From Sediminicola sp037203765 (GTDB lineage Bacteria > Bacteroidota > Bacteroidia > Flavobacteriales > Flavobacteriaceae), in contig NZ_JBBCAS010000004.1 in the NCBI RefSeq assembly GCF_037203765.1, positions 62,001 to 126,000 of the forward strand: a stretch of 64,000 bases of DNA. The letters run 5' to 3'. Each line of letters opens with the position of its first letter. Position 1 is the stretch's first letter. A model generated the notes under the pieces. The model was not told where the DNA came from and made no database searches. It was given only the letters and a program-made list of their open reading frames with translations. This document shows positions 1 through 7,912 of this stretch, piece by piece. The position numbers and the translations under genes are program-made.

Positions 1-586
1 TTGTCGGGTCAAAATACTTATGCTCATTGGGCAAACCAAGATGAGCGAGATATGCATCCAACTGGGCATCGTTCCAATGATAAAACGGACTCACCTTTAA
101 TACCCCATCCTTACTTTGGCTCAAGATATCCAAGGTATCACGCAAGGCGGTCTGACCCTTTCTCAAATTGGTGAACCAGACATCTGGCTTATGCTCCTCC
201 ATGGCCCTTTTAAAAGGCTCCAATTTTACTTGTTCCGTAAAAATGGCGTGCCTAGGGTCTTCAATATCGGGGATACCCATTATGGCATCCCTATGTGCGG
301 CCGTCTGCTTGGGCACATATAATTTTATGTTCAATCCTAAGGTGTCAATCAACTCCTCGGCATGCCTATAGGTATTGGGGGTATTGTAGCCCGTATCGCA
401 CCAGATGACCGGAACATCTTTTTCAACATCCGTTACAGCATGTAAAATAGCTACTTCATAAGGCCTAAAATTTGTGGTAACCACCGCATTTTGGGCATAT
501 TGAAAAGCCCAGGAAATGATTTCCTCAGGTGGGATCCCTTTGAATTGGGCGTTTAGGTCTTTTATCTGTTGTTCCGTAAATTTCAT
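1..586 (-). CDS. cysH: Phosphoadenylyl-sulfate (PAPS/APS) reductase family protein, partial
   Basis: The first 195 residues are visible; the C-terminus lies beyond the window edge. The protein should reduce activated sulfate (PAPS or APS) to sulfite in assimilatory sulfate reduction. The PP-loop reductase pattern is present: TTNFRPYEVAIL near residues 37-48, then WCDTGYNTPNTY at 62-73 (the DTG(Y/F) nucleotide-binding motif), and RKGQTALRD at 142-150. The ATG at 584-586 follows the DUF2061 stop by about 37 bases, so the two are probably cotranscribed. The C-terminal cysteines that separate 4Fe-4S APS reductases from thioredoxin-dependent PAPS reductases are not in view, so the substrate is undecided. 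Confidence 0.9.
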   Translation of the reverse strand, partial: MKFTEQQIKDLNAQFKGIPPEEIISWAFQYAQNAVVTTNFRPYEVAILHAVTDVEKDVPVIWCDTGYNTPNTYRHAEELIDTLGLNIKLYVPKQTAAHRDAIMGIPDIEDPRHAIFTEQVKLEPFKRAMEEHKPDVWFTNLRKGQTALRDTLDILSQSKDGVLKVSPFYHWNDAQLDAYLAHLGLPNEHKYFDPT

Positions 587-622
587 TTTCCTTGATTTAA
601 ATACTTAAAAATTCAATGCCCG

Positions 623-895
623 TTATTTGCCCCAGTTTATGGCATTCCATGCCCTTTCGTGAAAAAAGTACAACAACATCTTAGTGAACAGTTCCACCAC
701 ACCAATAGAAATGGCCACTTTGGCAGTTCCTGTAACCATCCAAGAAATTAATATGGTATCCAAGGTTCCAATAATTCTCCAGCTAATAGATTTTACGATA
801 CTCCTCTTTGGACGCTCCGATTTTCTATCAGAACTATAGCTCGTACTATTTGATTTTTTATCTAATATCAATTGATCTGCAATCATGTGAAACAA
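623..895 (-). CDS. DUF2061 small membrane protein
   Basis: This 90-residue protein matches DUF2061: SWRIIGTLDTILISWMVTG is followed by IGVVELFTKMLLYFFHERAW and a terminal NWG. Two hydrophobic segments (about residues 40-58 and 62-78) suggest an inner-membrane protein. The polar first 30 residues probably face the cytoplasm. DUF2061 genes are often found in sulfate-assimilation clusters; here the gene sits directly before cysH and after a duplicated operator-like motif. A role in sulfate or sulfite handling is inference from context. An alternative ATG three codons downstream is equally possible. The family has no established biochemical activity that I know of. Confidence 0.85.
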   Translation of the reverse strand: MFHMIADQLILDKKSNSTSYSSDRKSERPKRSIVKSISWRIIGTLDTILISWMVTGTAKVAISIGVVELFTKMLLYFFHERAWNAINWGK

Positions 896-907
896 TTTAA
901 TCTAAAT

Positions 908-1009
908 CCCTATAGATTTAGTAGAGTAAGCAAAAATAGAATTTATTTTGAAACTTGGACGCAAAAGAAAGATCAATATTACTTTTACCCTATAGTTTTA
1001 GTAGATTAA
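908..1009 (-). promoter_or_regulatory. Duplicated 22-bp operator-like motif before DUF2061-cysH
   Basis: Two direct copies of one motif lie at 908-929 and 988-1009, matching at 20 of 22 positions and starting exactly 80 bp apart. Read on the minus strand they contain CTACTAAATCTATAGGG and CTACTAAAACTATAGGG, each an imperfect dyad with CTA/TAG ends. The downstream copy overlaps the expected transcription start of the DUF2061-cysH unit. An Rrf2 regulator gene ends 65 bp upstream of the distal copy. Binding by that regulator is inference; the repetition is seen directly. Confidence 0.7.
931..938 (-). promoter_or_regulatory. Candidate -7 promoter element for DUF2061-cysH
   Basis: The minus strand reads TATTTTTG, a match to the Bacteroidota -7 consensus TAnnTTTG. 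It lies 36 bases before the DUF2061 start and directly abuts the proximal operator copy (908-929). No good -33 TTTG is found at the usual 19-bp distance; the nearest TTTTG is 23 bp away. A weak -33 would fit a promoter that needs or is blocked by a regulator. Confidence 0.5.
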
Positions 1010-1074
1010 TTAAAAATACCTGAGAATTTTGAGGATTTCCCATTGAAATCTGGCAGTAACCTAAAAAAATGTGC

Positions 1075-1485
1075 TTAAGAAATTAGATCGGCGAGGGTAT
1101 TGTTACCAAAAACTTCCAATGTACTGTCCCTTACTTGAATCATAAGTTTGTGAACGGAACAGCTATCCTCATCGGGGCAGTCACTGCACTTTTCGTAAAA
1201 ATTGAGACTAACGCAAGGCACCAGGGCAATGGGTCCTTCCAAAACCCGCATTACCGTGGTCATAGGGATATCCTTTGGCTCCTTTATCAGGTAGTAGCCC
1301 CCTCCCTTTCCTTTTTTGGAGCCCAAAAAGCCCGTTTTACGCAAGGTGAGCAGGATGCTTTCCAAAAACTTTTGGGAAATATTCTCGTGCTTGGCAATTT
1401 CGGCAATTTGCACGGGCTCCCTATCCTTTTGGATGGCCAAAAAGGTGAGTGCCTTTAATCCGTATTTGGTCTTTTTAGAAAGCAT
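1075..1485 (-). CDS. Rrf2-family transcriptional regulator
   Basis: A 136-residue Rrf2 winged-helix regulator. The N-terminus MLSKKTKYGLKALTFLA and the helix-turn-helix region (IAEIAKHENISQKFLESIL, about 27-45) are typical, followed by the wing KKGKGGGYYL. Four cysteines at 91, 100, 103 and 109 sit where IscR/NsrR-like members bind an Fe-S cluster, so it may sense Fe-S, redox or sulfur state. Cysteine-regulating Rrf2 proteins (CymR type) are the other well-known branch. It lies between metZ, 80 bp upstream, and DUF2061-cysH, whose promoter carries two copies of a candidate binding motif. Control of sulfate assimilation is the likely role, inferred from position. The minus strand has TATATTCG at 1490-1497, a near-consensus -7 element; read-through from metZ is also possible. 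Confidence 0.9.
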   Translation of the reverse strand: MLSKKTKYGLKALTFLAIQKDREPVQIAEIAKHENISQKFLESILLTLRKTGFLGSKKGKGGGYYLIKEPKDIPMTTVMRVLEGPIALVPCVSLNFYEKCSDCPDEDSCSVHKLMIQVRDSTLEVFGNNTLADLIS

Positions 1486-1565
1486 CCCACGAATATAGGA
1501 AAATTTGGAATTGCTTAGTACTACCGATACTCCTGTTTTTTTTGGAGGTGGTCCATTCCTACCAA

Positions 1566-2732
1566 TTAACCTAGGGCTTGATCTATATCGGCAATGATGT
1601 CATCAATATGTTCCAATCCTACGGATACTCTCACCATACCATCCGTAATCCCGGCTCCCAACCGCTCTTCCGATGTCAGTTTACTGTGGGTGGTTGAAGC
1701 AGGATGGGTCACAATACTGCGTGCATCCCCCAAATTGGCGGACAATGACAGTAATTTAATGGCATCGAAGAATTTTTTTCCAGCCTCTACCCCGCCCTTC
1801 ACATCAAAGGCAACGACACATCCTCCAGCTTTCATTTGCTTCTTTGCGATTTCATATTGGGGGTGCGACTTCAAAAAGGGATATTTTACCCAATTGACCT
1901 TGGGATGTTCCTCCAAGAATTGGGCTAGCTTTAGGGCATTTTCACAATGGCGGTCTACCCGTACCGACAAGGTTTCCAAACTTTTGGAAAGGACCCAGGC
2001 ATTGAAGGGCGAAAGGGCTGGACCCGTAATGCGGGAAAACCTATATACCTTGTCCATCAATTCCCTGCCTCCAACGGTGATCCCTGCCAGGACACGGCCT
2101 TGACCGTCCATCAGCTTGGTCCCAGAATGAATGACCAGATGCGCACCAAATTTTATGGGCTGCTGTAAATAGGGTGAAGCAAAACAATTGTCCACAATAA
2201 AGATCAAATTGTGTTTTTTGGCAATCTTGCCCAAAACTTCAAGATCCAAGATATCTACCCCCGGATTGGTCGGAGATTCTGCATAGATTATTTTGGTCCT
2301 TGGGGTGATCAGGCTTTCAATGGTATCTACCTCGTTTATATTGAAATAACTGGTATTGATGTTCCACTTCGGAAAAAATTGGGTGAAAAGGCTGTGGGTA
2401 GAGCCAAAAATACTACGGGAAGAGATGATATGGTCACCACTTTCCAAAAGAGCCGCAAAGGTTGAAAAAACGGCTGCCATACCCGATGCAAAGGCAAACC
2501 CGTCCTCAGCTCCTTCCATTTTACATACCTTCTCTATAAACTCGGATGAATTGGGATTGCTGTATCTGGAATAGATATTCCTTTCTTTTTCCTCGGCAAA
2601 GGATGCCCTCATATCCTCGGCATCCTCAAAAACAAAACTGGAGGTCAGGTACATGGGCGTCGAATGCTCCAAATACTGACTTCTTTCCATTTGGGTCCTT
2701 ATGGCTTCCGTTTCAAACTGTCTTTTTTTCAT
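1566..2732 (-). CDS. metZ: O-succinyl/O-acetylhomoserine sulfhydrylase or cystathionine gamma-synthase (trans-sulfuration family)
   Basis: A PLP enzyme of the Cys/Met metabolism family, 388 residues. It contains the dimer-interface motif YSRYSNPN (55-62), the PLP aspartate in IVDNCFASPY (about 181), and the PLP lysine K207 in HSGTKLMDGQGR. The family adds sulfide or cysteine to an activated homoserine. SGTKLMDGQGR resembles MetZ sulfhydrylases more than MetB, but sequence alone does not settle the sulfur donor. The ATG at 2730-2732 is two bases past the stop of the upstream fusion gene; a TTG two codons earlier would overlap that stop. Tight coupling to a homoserine O-acyltransferase supports a methionine role. 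The SAM-I riboswitch upstream of the fusion gene should also control this gene. Confidence 0.87.
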   Translation of the reverse strand: MKKRQFETEAIRTQMERSQYLEHSTPMYLTSSFVFEDAEDMRASFAEEKERNIYSRYSNPNSSEFIEKVCKMEGAEDGFAFASGMAAVFSTFAALLESGDHIISSRSIFGSTHSLFTQFFPKWNINTSYFNINEVDTIESLITPRTKIIYAESPTNPGVDILDLEVLGKIAKKHNLIFIVDNCFASPYLQQPIKFGAHLVIHSGTKLMDGQGRVLAGITVGGRELMDKVYRFSRITGPALSPFNAWVLSKSLETLSVRVDRHCENALKLAQFLEEHPKVNWVKYPFLKSHPQYEIAKKQMKAGGCVVAFDVKGGVEAGKKFFDAIKLLSLSANLGDARSIVTHPASTTHSKLTSEERLGAGITDGMVRVSVGLEHIDDIIADIDQALG

Positions 2733-2734
2733 AA

Positions 2735-5700
2735 TCAACTTTTCTCTGTAATTCGTAATATATCTCCAAAAACCCCTCTAGCGGTCACCGCAGCTCCGGC
2801 TCCTGCACCTTGGATCACCAAAGGCTTTTCACCATAAGATTCTGTATAGATCTCAATGATGGAATCCGATCCCTTCACTTGGCCCAAGGCACTTTCTTTG
2901 GGTACCGATATCAATTTTACCTGCAATACGCCTTTCTCCTTTTGAAGATCCCCGGAAAGGTCTCCTACATACCGCAGTACATGGTTGGGCTTTTGTTCTT
3001 TTTTGATTTTTTCAAACTTTTCATCCAACACGTCCAAATGTTGTAAAAAATCCGAAACAGACCCCTCCCTTAATTCATTGGGGATCAAGTTTTGTATTTC
3101 AATATCTGCAAACTCGTTGCTCAGGTCAAGCTCCCTCGCTAGGATAAGTAGTTTTCTGCCCACATCATTTCCGGAAAGATCCTCCCTGGCATCCGGTTCT
3201 GTGAACCCTTTCTCCATGGCCTCCTTTAGAATACTGGAAAATGGTGTGTCTACCTCTGAAAAGGTATTGAAAATATAGCTCAAGGAACCAGAAAAAACTC
3301 CTTTTATCCTGGTGATATTTTCCCCGGACATGTGCAATAATTTGATTGTATCTATCAAGGGCAATCCTGCTCCCACATTGGTCTCGTAAAGGTATTGCTT
3401 TTGATGCTTGTCCAACTCTTCCCGCAGCAATTGATAGAAATCATAACCCAAGGTATTGGCGATCTTGTTGGAGGATACCAGATCGAAGCCGTTTTCCACA
3501 AAATCGAAGTAATGGGCCACAAAATCCCGATTGGCAGTATTGTCTACAGCGATCAAATTTTCCAAATGATGGTTCCTGGCAAAATCAAAAATATCCTGTA
3601 ATTGATATTCCAGGCCTTTTGAAACAATATCCGACTTCCAATTCTTGGATATGCCTTTCGAATTAAAGAGTACTTTTTTGGAATTGGCAACCGCAAAAAC
3701 ATTGAGGTGTATGCCGTTCCTTTTTTCTATCTTCTTGGAAGATTTCAATATCTGGTCAATTAGGGTTCCCCCTACATTTCCATGCCCAAAAACGGCAATG
3801 TTCACCTTTTTGCTGATGCCAAATATCTGGCCGTGCATTACATTGAGTGCCTTGTGCAGGTCCGATTTTTTAAGCACCAAACTCACGTTCTTCCCCGATA
3901 CCGTATTATTGAACAACAAGGGTACTATTTGGTTTTTTATCAGGGCATTATATGGCTTGTGAAAAGTGCTCAAGTCCTCCCCTATGATGGAAATGATAGA
4001 AACATCCTCAACCACGGTGATCATACTGATATCCTGGGAATGGAAATCGTGTTCAAACTCCTTTTCAAGGGCCATCTTTGCCAAGACCGACTTGTCGGTG
4101 GCCACAACCAATCCGATCCCCCTCTCAGAAGATCCTTGTGAAATAATGCTCACACTGATTTTATTATCGCCCAAGGCCCTAAAAATCCTGGCATCTACCC
4201 CTACCTTGCCCAAGAGACCGCGACCTTCCAAATTAATCAGGGACATATGTTCAAATACAGAAAGGGATTTGATGCCCTCCACATCGGTTTTTGCACTGAT
4301 AAGGGTACCCTGGTTGTCATTATTGAAGGTGTTCAAAATCCGTAACGGAATATTTTTCTCGATCAACGGAATAATGGTCTTGGCATGCAATATGGTCGTT
4401 CCAAAATTGGCCAGCTCATTGGCCTCCCCATAAGAAAGCTCTGAAATAATCTTGGCATCTGGCACCAAATCCGGATTCGCCGTAAAAATCCCGTCCACAT
4501 GGGTGTAGCTCTGCAACTCTTCGGCATTGAGGTAGTTAGACAACAAGGAGGCGGTATAATTACTGCCGTTCCTTCCCAAGGTCGTAGTTGCATTGTCTGT
4601 GTTTGAGGCAATAAAACCTGCAATGACCGCAACACTATCTGTTTCCAATTTCCCAAATTCATAGACCACATTATCCCTGGAAAGGCCATCCAAAACTTGG
4701 GCATCCCCATAGGTGCCATCGGTTTTAATCAAGTTTCTCGAATCCAACAATTTGGCCTTGACACCTCTTCCGATCAATAGTTTTGTCAACAGTTTGGCAG
4801 AAATCAGTTCCCCATAGGACAACACCTGGTCCTTGATCTTGGAGCTATAATCGCCTAGAAGGGACACCCCTTCCAGCAATTTGACGAGTTCAGAGAATTC
4901 CTTGGACAAATCCACATTGTTGTAGGTATGTCTTTGATACCTCTCAAAAGCTTCAAAATCCTCGGAATAATCCTTTCCATGGGCCGCCTTATCCAAAATG
5001 GCCTCCAACTGGTCGGTTGCGTTATCTCTGGCAGACAATACCACCGCAATTTTTTCGCCATCGTTCACCTTGGAGGTAATGATATCCAATACCCTATCTA
5101 TTCCCTCCCCATTGGCCAAAGATTTTCCACCGAACTTCAATACTTTGATCCTTTTGGAATCCCCGTTTTGATCAAAAATACCTTTGAGCAATTCCTGCAC
5201 CTGATCAAATTCTATCAAAAAAGCATCGTGTCCGTGGAGCGAATGGATTTCGCCATAGGTTACCTTACTATTGGCCTGGGCCCATTGTTTAAAAGTCTCT
5301 TTATTTTCTTTTGCAGTAAAAAACAGATCCGAATCTACCCCTATGATATGAATATTGGTATCGCTCTTTTGCAATTTCAAAAACCGATCCTCTCCTCCTC
5401 TGGTCACATCTATGGTCTTTAATAATTGATTGGCCAATTTGTAGGCCGATAGTTGAAAGCGTTCCTGTAATTTATTCCCATGGTGCAACAACCAACTCTC
5501 TACGTTAAATACTTTTAACTCTTCATTGGTGCTTCTTTGAAAGCGCTCCTTAAATGACTCGGGGGTCCTGTAGCACAGCATGGCATGCATACGGGCATCT
5601 TGGACAGGCTGTTTGGAATTCACCAAAAACTGTTCTTGGATCTGACAATTGGCAATCAACCAATCTGTAGATTTCCAATCCGAGGCCACTGGAATCAGAT

Positions 5701-6121
5701 GTTCGGTAAGATTGGGCTTTAGAACCGCCATTTCCCAGGCAATACCTCCTCCCAAAGAGCCACCGATCAAGGCATATAGCCTTTTAACTTCCAATAAATC
5801 CAACCCTTGCAAAAAGATATTGGCAATATCCCTGGCTACAAAATCTTTATAGTTATCAATCACAAAGCCATCGTACCCATTGCCAGGCACATTAAAACAG
5901 AGGACAGTATATTTTTTGGTATCAATACACTTATCATCACCAATCAAGGCCGACCACCAACCGTGTTCCCCGGCGACATCAGAATTTCCGGTAAGCGCAT
6001 GGTTTACCAGCACGATAGGGGCGGTGTGCAATTCTGGACCGAAAAGCTGATAGGACAATGAAATATCCAAACTGCTCCCACTATAGGTCTTGTAATTATC
6101 AATCTTTAAATGCTTCAACAT
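2735..6121 (-). CDS. thrA: Trifunctional fusion: homoserine O-acetyltransferase (MetX-like) - aspartate kinase - homoserine dehydrogenase
   Basis: This 1128-residue protein joins three enzymes. Residues 1-320 are an alpha/beta-hydrolase of the MetX type, with nucleophile S122 in GGSLGG, a GVDSDLFF acid region (about 261-268) and the histidine motif HGHDAFL (about 296-302). Residues about 324-610 are aspartate kinase: KFGGKS at 329-334 and TTTLGRNGSNYTASLL at 511-526. About 620-765 are two ACT regulatory domains. From about 771 to the end is homoserine dehydrogenase, with the nucleotide-binding motif FGHGNVGGTL (777-786). One polypeptide thus phosphorylates aspartate, makes homoserine and probably acetylates it, leading to methionine through the adjacent metZ. 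The ThrA part is the usual E. coli size; the N-terminal acyltransferase is the extra piece. A SAM-I riboswitch precedes it. Confidence 0.93.
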   Translation of the reverse strand: MLKHLKIDNYKTYSGSSLDISLSYQLFGPELHTAPIVLVNHALTGNSDVAGEHGWWSALIGDDKCIDTKKYTVLCFNVPGNGYDGFVIDNYKDFVARDIANIFLQGLDLLEVKRLYALIGGSLGGGIAWEMAVLKPNLTEHLIPVASDWKSTDWLIANCQIQEQFLVNSKQPVQDARMHAMLCYRTPESFKERFQRSTNEELKVFNVESWLLHHGNKLQERFQLSAYKLANQLLKTIDVTRGGEDRFLKLQKSDTNIHIIGVDSDLFFTAKENKETFKQWAQANSKVTYGEIHSLHGHDAFLIEFDQVQELLKGIFDQNGDSKRIKVLKFGGKSLANGEGIDRVLDIITSKVNDGEKIAVVLSARDNATDQLEAILDKAAHGKDYSEDFEAFERYQRHTYNNVDLSKEFSELVKLLEGVSLLGDYSSKIKDQVLSYGELISAKLLTKLLIGRGVKAKLLDSRNLIKTDGTYGDAQVLDGLSRDNVVYEFGKLETDSVAVIAGFIASNTDNATTTLGRNGSNYTASLLSNYLNAEELQSYTHVDGIFTANPDLVPDAKIISELSYGEANELANFGTTILHAKTIIPLIEKNIPLRILNTFNNDNQGTLISAKTDVEGIKSLSVFEHMSLINLEGRGLLGKVGVDARIFRALGDNKISVSIISQGSSERGIGLVVATDKSVLAKMALEKEFEHDFHSQDISMITVVEDVSIISIIGEDLSTFHKPYNALIKNQIVPLLFNNTVSGKNVSLVLKKSDLHKALNVMHGQIFGISKKVNIAVFGHGNVGGTLIDQILKSSKKIEKRNGIHLNVFAVANSKKVLFNSKGISKNWKSDIVSKGLEYQLQDIFDFARNHHLENLIAVDNTANRDFVAHYFDFVENGFDLVSSNKIANTLGYDFYQLLREELDKHQKQYLYETNVGAGLPLIDTIKLLHMSGENITRIKGVFSGSLSYIFNTFSEVDTPFSSILKEAMEKGFTEPDAREDLSGNDVGRKLLILARELDLSNEFADIEIQNLIPNELREGSVSDFLQHLDVLDEKFEKIKKEQKPNHVLRYVGDLSGDLQKEKGVLQVKLISVPKESALGQVKGSDSIIEIYTESYGEKPLVIQGAGAGAAVTARGVFGDILRITEKS

Positions 6122-6230
6122 ATGGCAGTCAAATTAAAGGTGAACTTTTCACATAGATTTCCGATCAGGGTCATCAAATATGATGTTCAACAGAATAAAA
6201 TCCGATAAAATTAAAAAAGCCAAACCCTCT

Positions 6231-6247
6231 ATCGCCTCTATGGCGAT
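6231..6247 (-). other. Hairpin in the metX-thrA leader
   Basis: The minus strand can fold ATCGCC-ATAGA-GGCGAT between the riboswitch terminator hairpin and the start codon. It lacks a following T run, so it is not an evident terminator. It could affect RNA stability or translation; no function is shown by sequence alone. Confidence 0.4.
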
Positions 6248-6264
6248 CAGGTAAATCAAAAAAA

Positions 6265-6303
6265 GTTAAAAAGAAAAGACGGTTGCCGGGGCAACCTTTT
6301 TTG
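6265..6303 (-). terminator. Terminator-like expression platform of the SAM-I riboswitch
   Basis: On the minus strand, directly after the aptamer P1 helix, the RNA can form GGTTGC-CCCG-GCAACC (6281-6296) followed by a T-rich tract. The 5' arm, CAAAAAAGGTTGC, is also complementary to GCAACCCTTTG inside the aptamer (about 6355-6366 on the plus strand). That gives a mutually exclusive alternative fold, as expected of transcription attenuation. Switching is inferred from pairing potential. Confidence 0.65.
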
Positions 6304-6408
6304 TTATCTGTCCCAAATGAATTGGGCAGAATTTAGCACCTTCATTGCTATTGGAGCAAAGGGTTGCTAAGGCTTCATAGGGTCTATTCCCTCCGCCTTT
6401 CTTGATAA
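6304..6408 (-). promoter_or_regulatory. SAM-I (S-box) riboswitch aptamer
   Basis: Read on the minus strand, the leader has all the conserved S-box blocks in order: TTATCAAGAAAGGCGGAGGG, then CCCTATGAAGCC, AGCAACC, AAGGTGCTAAATTC, and a closing CAGATAA that pairs with the initial TTATC to form P1. This is the SAM-I aptamer, which binds S-adenosylmethionine and normally lowers expression when SAM is plentiful. It lies between metK and the MetX-AK-HSD fusion gene and reads toward the fusion gene, about 180 bases before its start. It should control the fusion gene and metZ. Confidence 0.95.
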
Positions 6409-6439
6409 CTATTCAATACGTGTTTGAACTTTAGGTCTA

Positions 6440-6447
6440 CAAATATA
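6440..6447 (-). promoter_or_regulatory. Candidate -7 promoter element for the SAM-I leader
   Basis: The minus strand reads TATATTTG, a full match to TAnnTTTG, about 32 bases before the riboswitch P1. An inverted repeat, CGGAAT-N6-ATTCCG (6452-6469), occupies the region between -7 and -33. It could be an operator or a weak terminator remnant of metK. Confidence 0.6.
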
Positions 6448-6486
6448 GGTTCGGAATATTTAAATTCCGTATACTCTTCAATAAAA

Positions 6487-7743
6487 TTACAATTGGAAGG
6501 CCGCTTTCACTTTGTCTATGGCGTCCAATTTTTCCCAAGTAAACAACTCTACTTCCTTTTCGATCCGACCGTTATAGGGCGATTCAAAAACTTTGTTCAC
6601 CTTTTGCGGCTCTTTGCCCATATGTCCATAGGCCGCTGTTTCAAAATAAATAGGATTGCGCAGTTTTAGGCGATCTTCAATAGCAAAAGGCCTCATATCG
6701 AATAATTCTGCTACCTTCTTGGCTATCTCACCATCACTCAAATTCACCTTGGCAGTGCCATAGGTATCCACATAGATAGATGTTGGTTTAACCACACCAA
6801 TGGCATAACTCACCTGCACCAACATTTCGTCGGCAACTCCAGCTGCCACCAAATTCTTGGCCGCATGGCGGGCTGCATAGGCGGCACTCCTATCTACCTT
6901 GCTCGGATCTTTCCCACTGAAGGCTCCACCTCCATGGGCACCTTTGCCACCATAGGTATCCACAATGATCTTCCTTCCGGTAAGACCGGTATCCCCATGG
7001 GGACCACCAACAACGAATTTACCGGTCGGATTGATATGGTAGGTAATATGATCATCGAACAATACTTGCAAGGATTCCGGCAGTTGTGCCTTTACCTTTG
7101 GAATAAGGATCGTAATAACATCCTTTTTTATTTTTTCCAACATCACCTCATCATCGGCATCAAACTGATCATGTTGGGTTGAAACCACAATGGTATCTAT
7201 GCGTTGGGGTACGTTCTCATTGGAGTATTCAATGGTCACCTGTGCTTTGGCATCCGGTCTCAAATAAGTGATTTCCTTATTTTCCCTTCTCATCAAAGCC
7301 AATTCTTGGAGTATTTTATGGGAAATGTCCAACGCCAAAGGCATATAGTTTTCCGTTTCCTTGGTAGCATACCCAAACATCATTCCCTGGTCACCGGCGC
7401 CCTGCTCTTCTTTGGCACCCCTGTCTACCCCTTGGTTGATATCCTTGGATTGTTCATGGATCAAGGAAATAACCCCACAGGAATCCCCACTAAATTGGTA
7501 TTCCCCTTTGGTGTATCCTATTTTATTGATGACATCCCTGGCTATTTGCTGTAAATCCAAATAGGTATGGCTCTTGACCTCCCCGGCAAGGATTACTTGC
7601 CCTGTGGTCACCAATGTCTCACAAGCTACCTTGCTTTCCGAGTCGAAGGCCAAAAAATTGTCCAACAAGGCATCACTAATTTGATCTGCTATTTTATCTG
7701 GGTGTCCCTCACTTACCGATTCCGAGGTGAATAAATACGCCAT
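6487..7743 (-). CDS. metK: S-adenosylmethionine synthetase
   Basis: Methionine adenosyltransferase of 418 residues, making SAM from methionine and ATP. The family motifs are clear: GHPDK (13-17) at the start, GAGDQG (115-120) for methionine binding, GPHGDTGLTGRK, and the P-loop-like GGGAFSGKDPSKVDRS. The ATG at 7741-7743 gives the usual start MAYLFTSESVSEGHPDK; a TTG three codons upstream is less likely. A SAM-II-type pseudoknot lies about 85 bases upstream and would let the enzyme's product repress it. The length is a little above the 384 residues of E. coli MetK, as is common in Bacteroidota. Confidence 0.97.
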   Translation of the reverse strand: MAYLFTSESVSEGHPDKIADQISDALLDNFLAFDSESKVACETLVTTGQVILAGEVKSHTYLDLQQIARDVINKIGYTKGEYQFSGDSCGVISLIHEQSKDINQGVDRGAKEEQGAGDQGMMFGYATKETENYMPLALDISHKILQELALMRRENKEITYLRPDAKAQVTIEYSNENVPQRIDTIVVSTQHDQFDADDEVMLEKIKKDVITILIPKVKAQLPESLQVLFDDHITYHINPTGKFVVGGPHGDTGLTGRKIIVDTYGGKGAHGGGAFSGKDPSKVDRSAAYAARHAAKNLVAAGVADEMLVQVSYAIGVVKPTSIYVDTYGTAKVNLSDGEIAKKVAELFDMRPFAIEDRLKLRNPIYFETAAYGHMGKEPQKVNKVFESPYNGRIEKEVELFTWEKLDAIDKVKAAFQL

Positions 7744-7827
7744 AAATTCCAATCTTTTTTTTAATTGAGTATTGGATTTGACGTAAAGTGGTAAAGAAGT
7801 TTACATACTGAAAGAACTTCAGTAGGA

Positions 7828-7898
7828 ACTGCTTTAGCATTTTTAAGAACCCGGAACGTTTCCGGAACTCGAGGTTGCAATCAGTCAAATCCTTCCTC
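7828..7898 (-). promoter_or_regulatory. SAM-II riboswitch, long-loop type, upstream of metK
   Basis: The minus strand has GAGG-AAG-GATTTGACTGATTGCAA-CCTC, a small hairpin CCGGAA-ACG-TTCCGG, then TTAAAAATGCTAAAGCAGT. This follows the SAM-II layout: a P1 helix (GAGG/CCTC), the conserved loop GATTTrAC...TTGCAA, and the 3' strand AAAATGCTAAA. The loop ACTG pairs with the terminal CAGT to form the pseudoknot helix. The extra hairpin between P1 and the 3' strand fits the long-loop variants described for Bacteroidota. It reads toward metK. A further hairpin TACTGAA-GTTCT-TTCAGTA just downstream may be part of the expression platform. Confidence 0.85.
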
Positions 7899-7912
7899 TT
7901 CAAATTGTCGGA

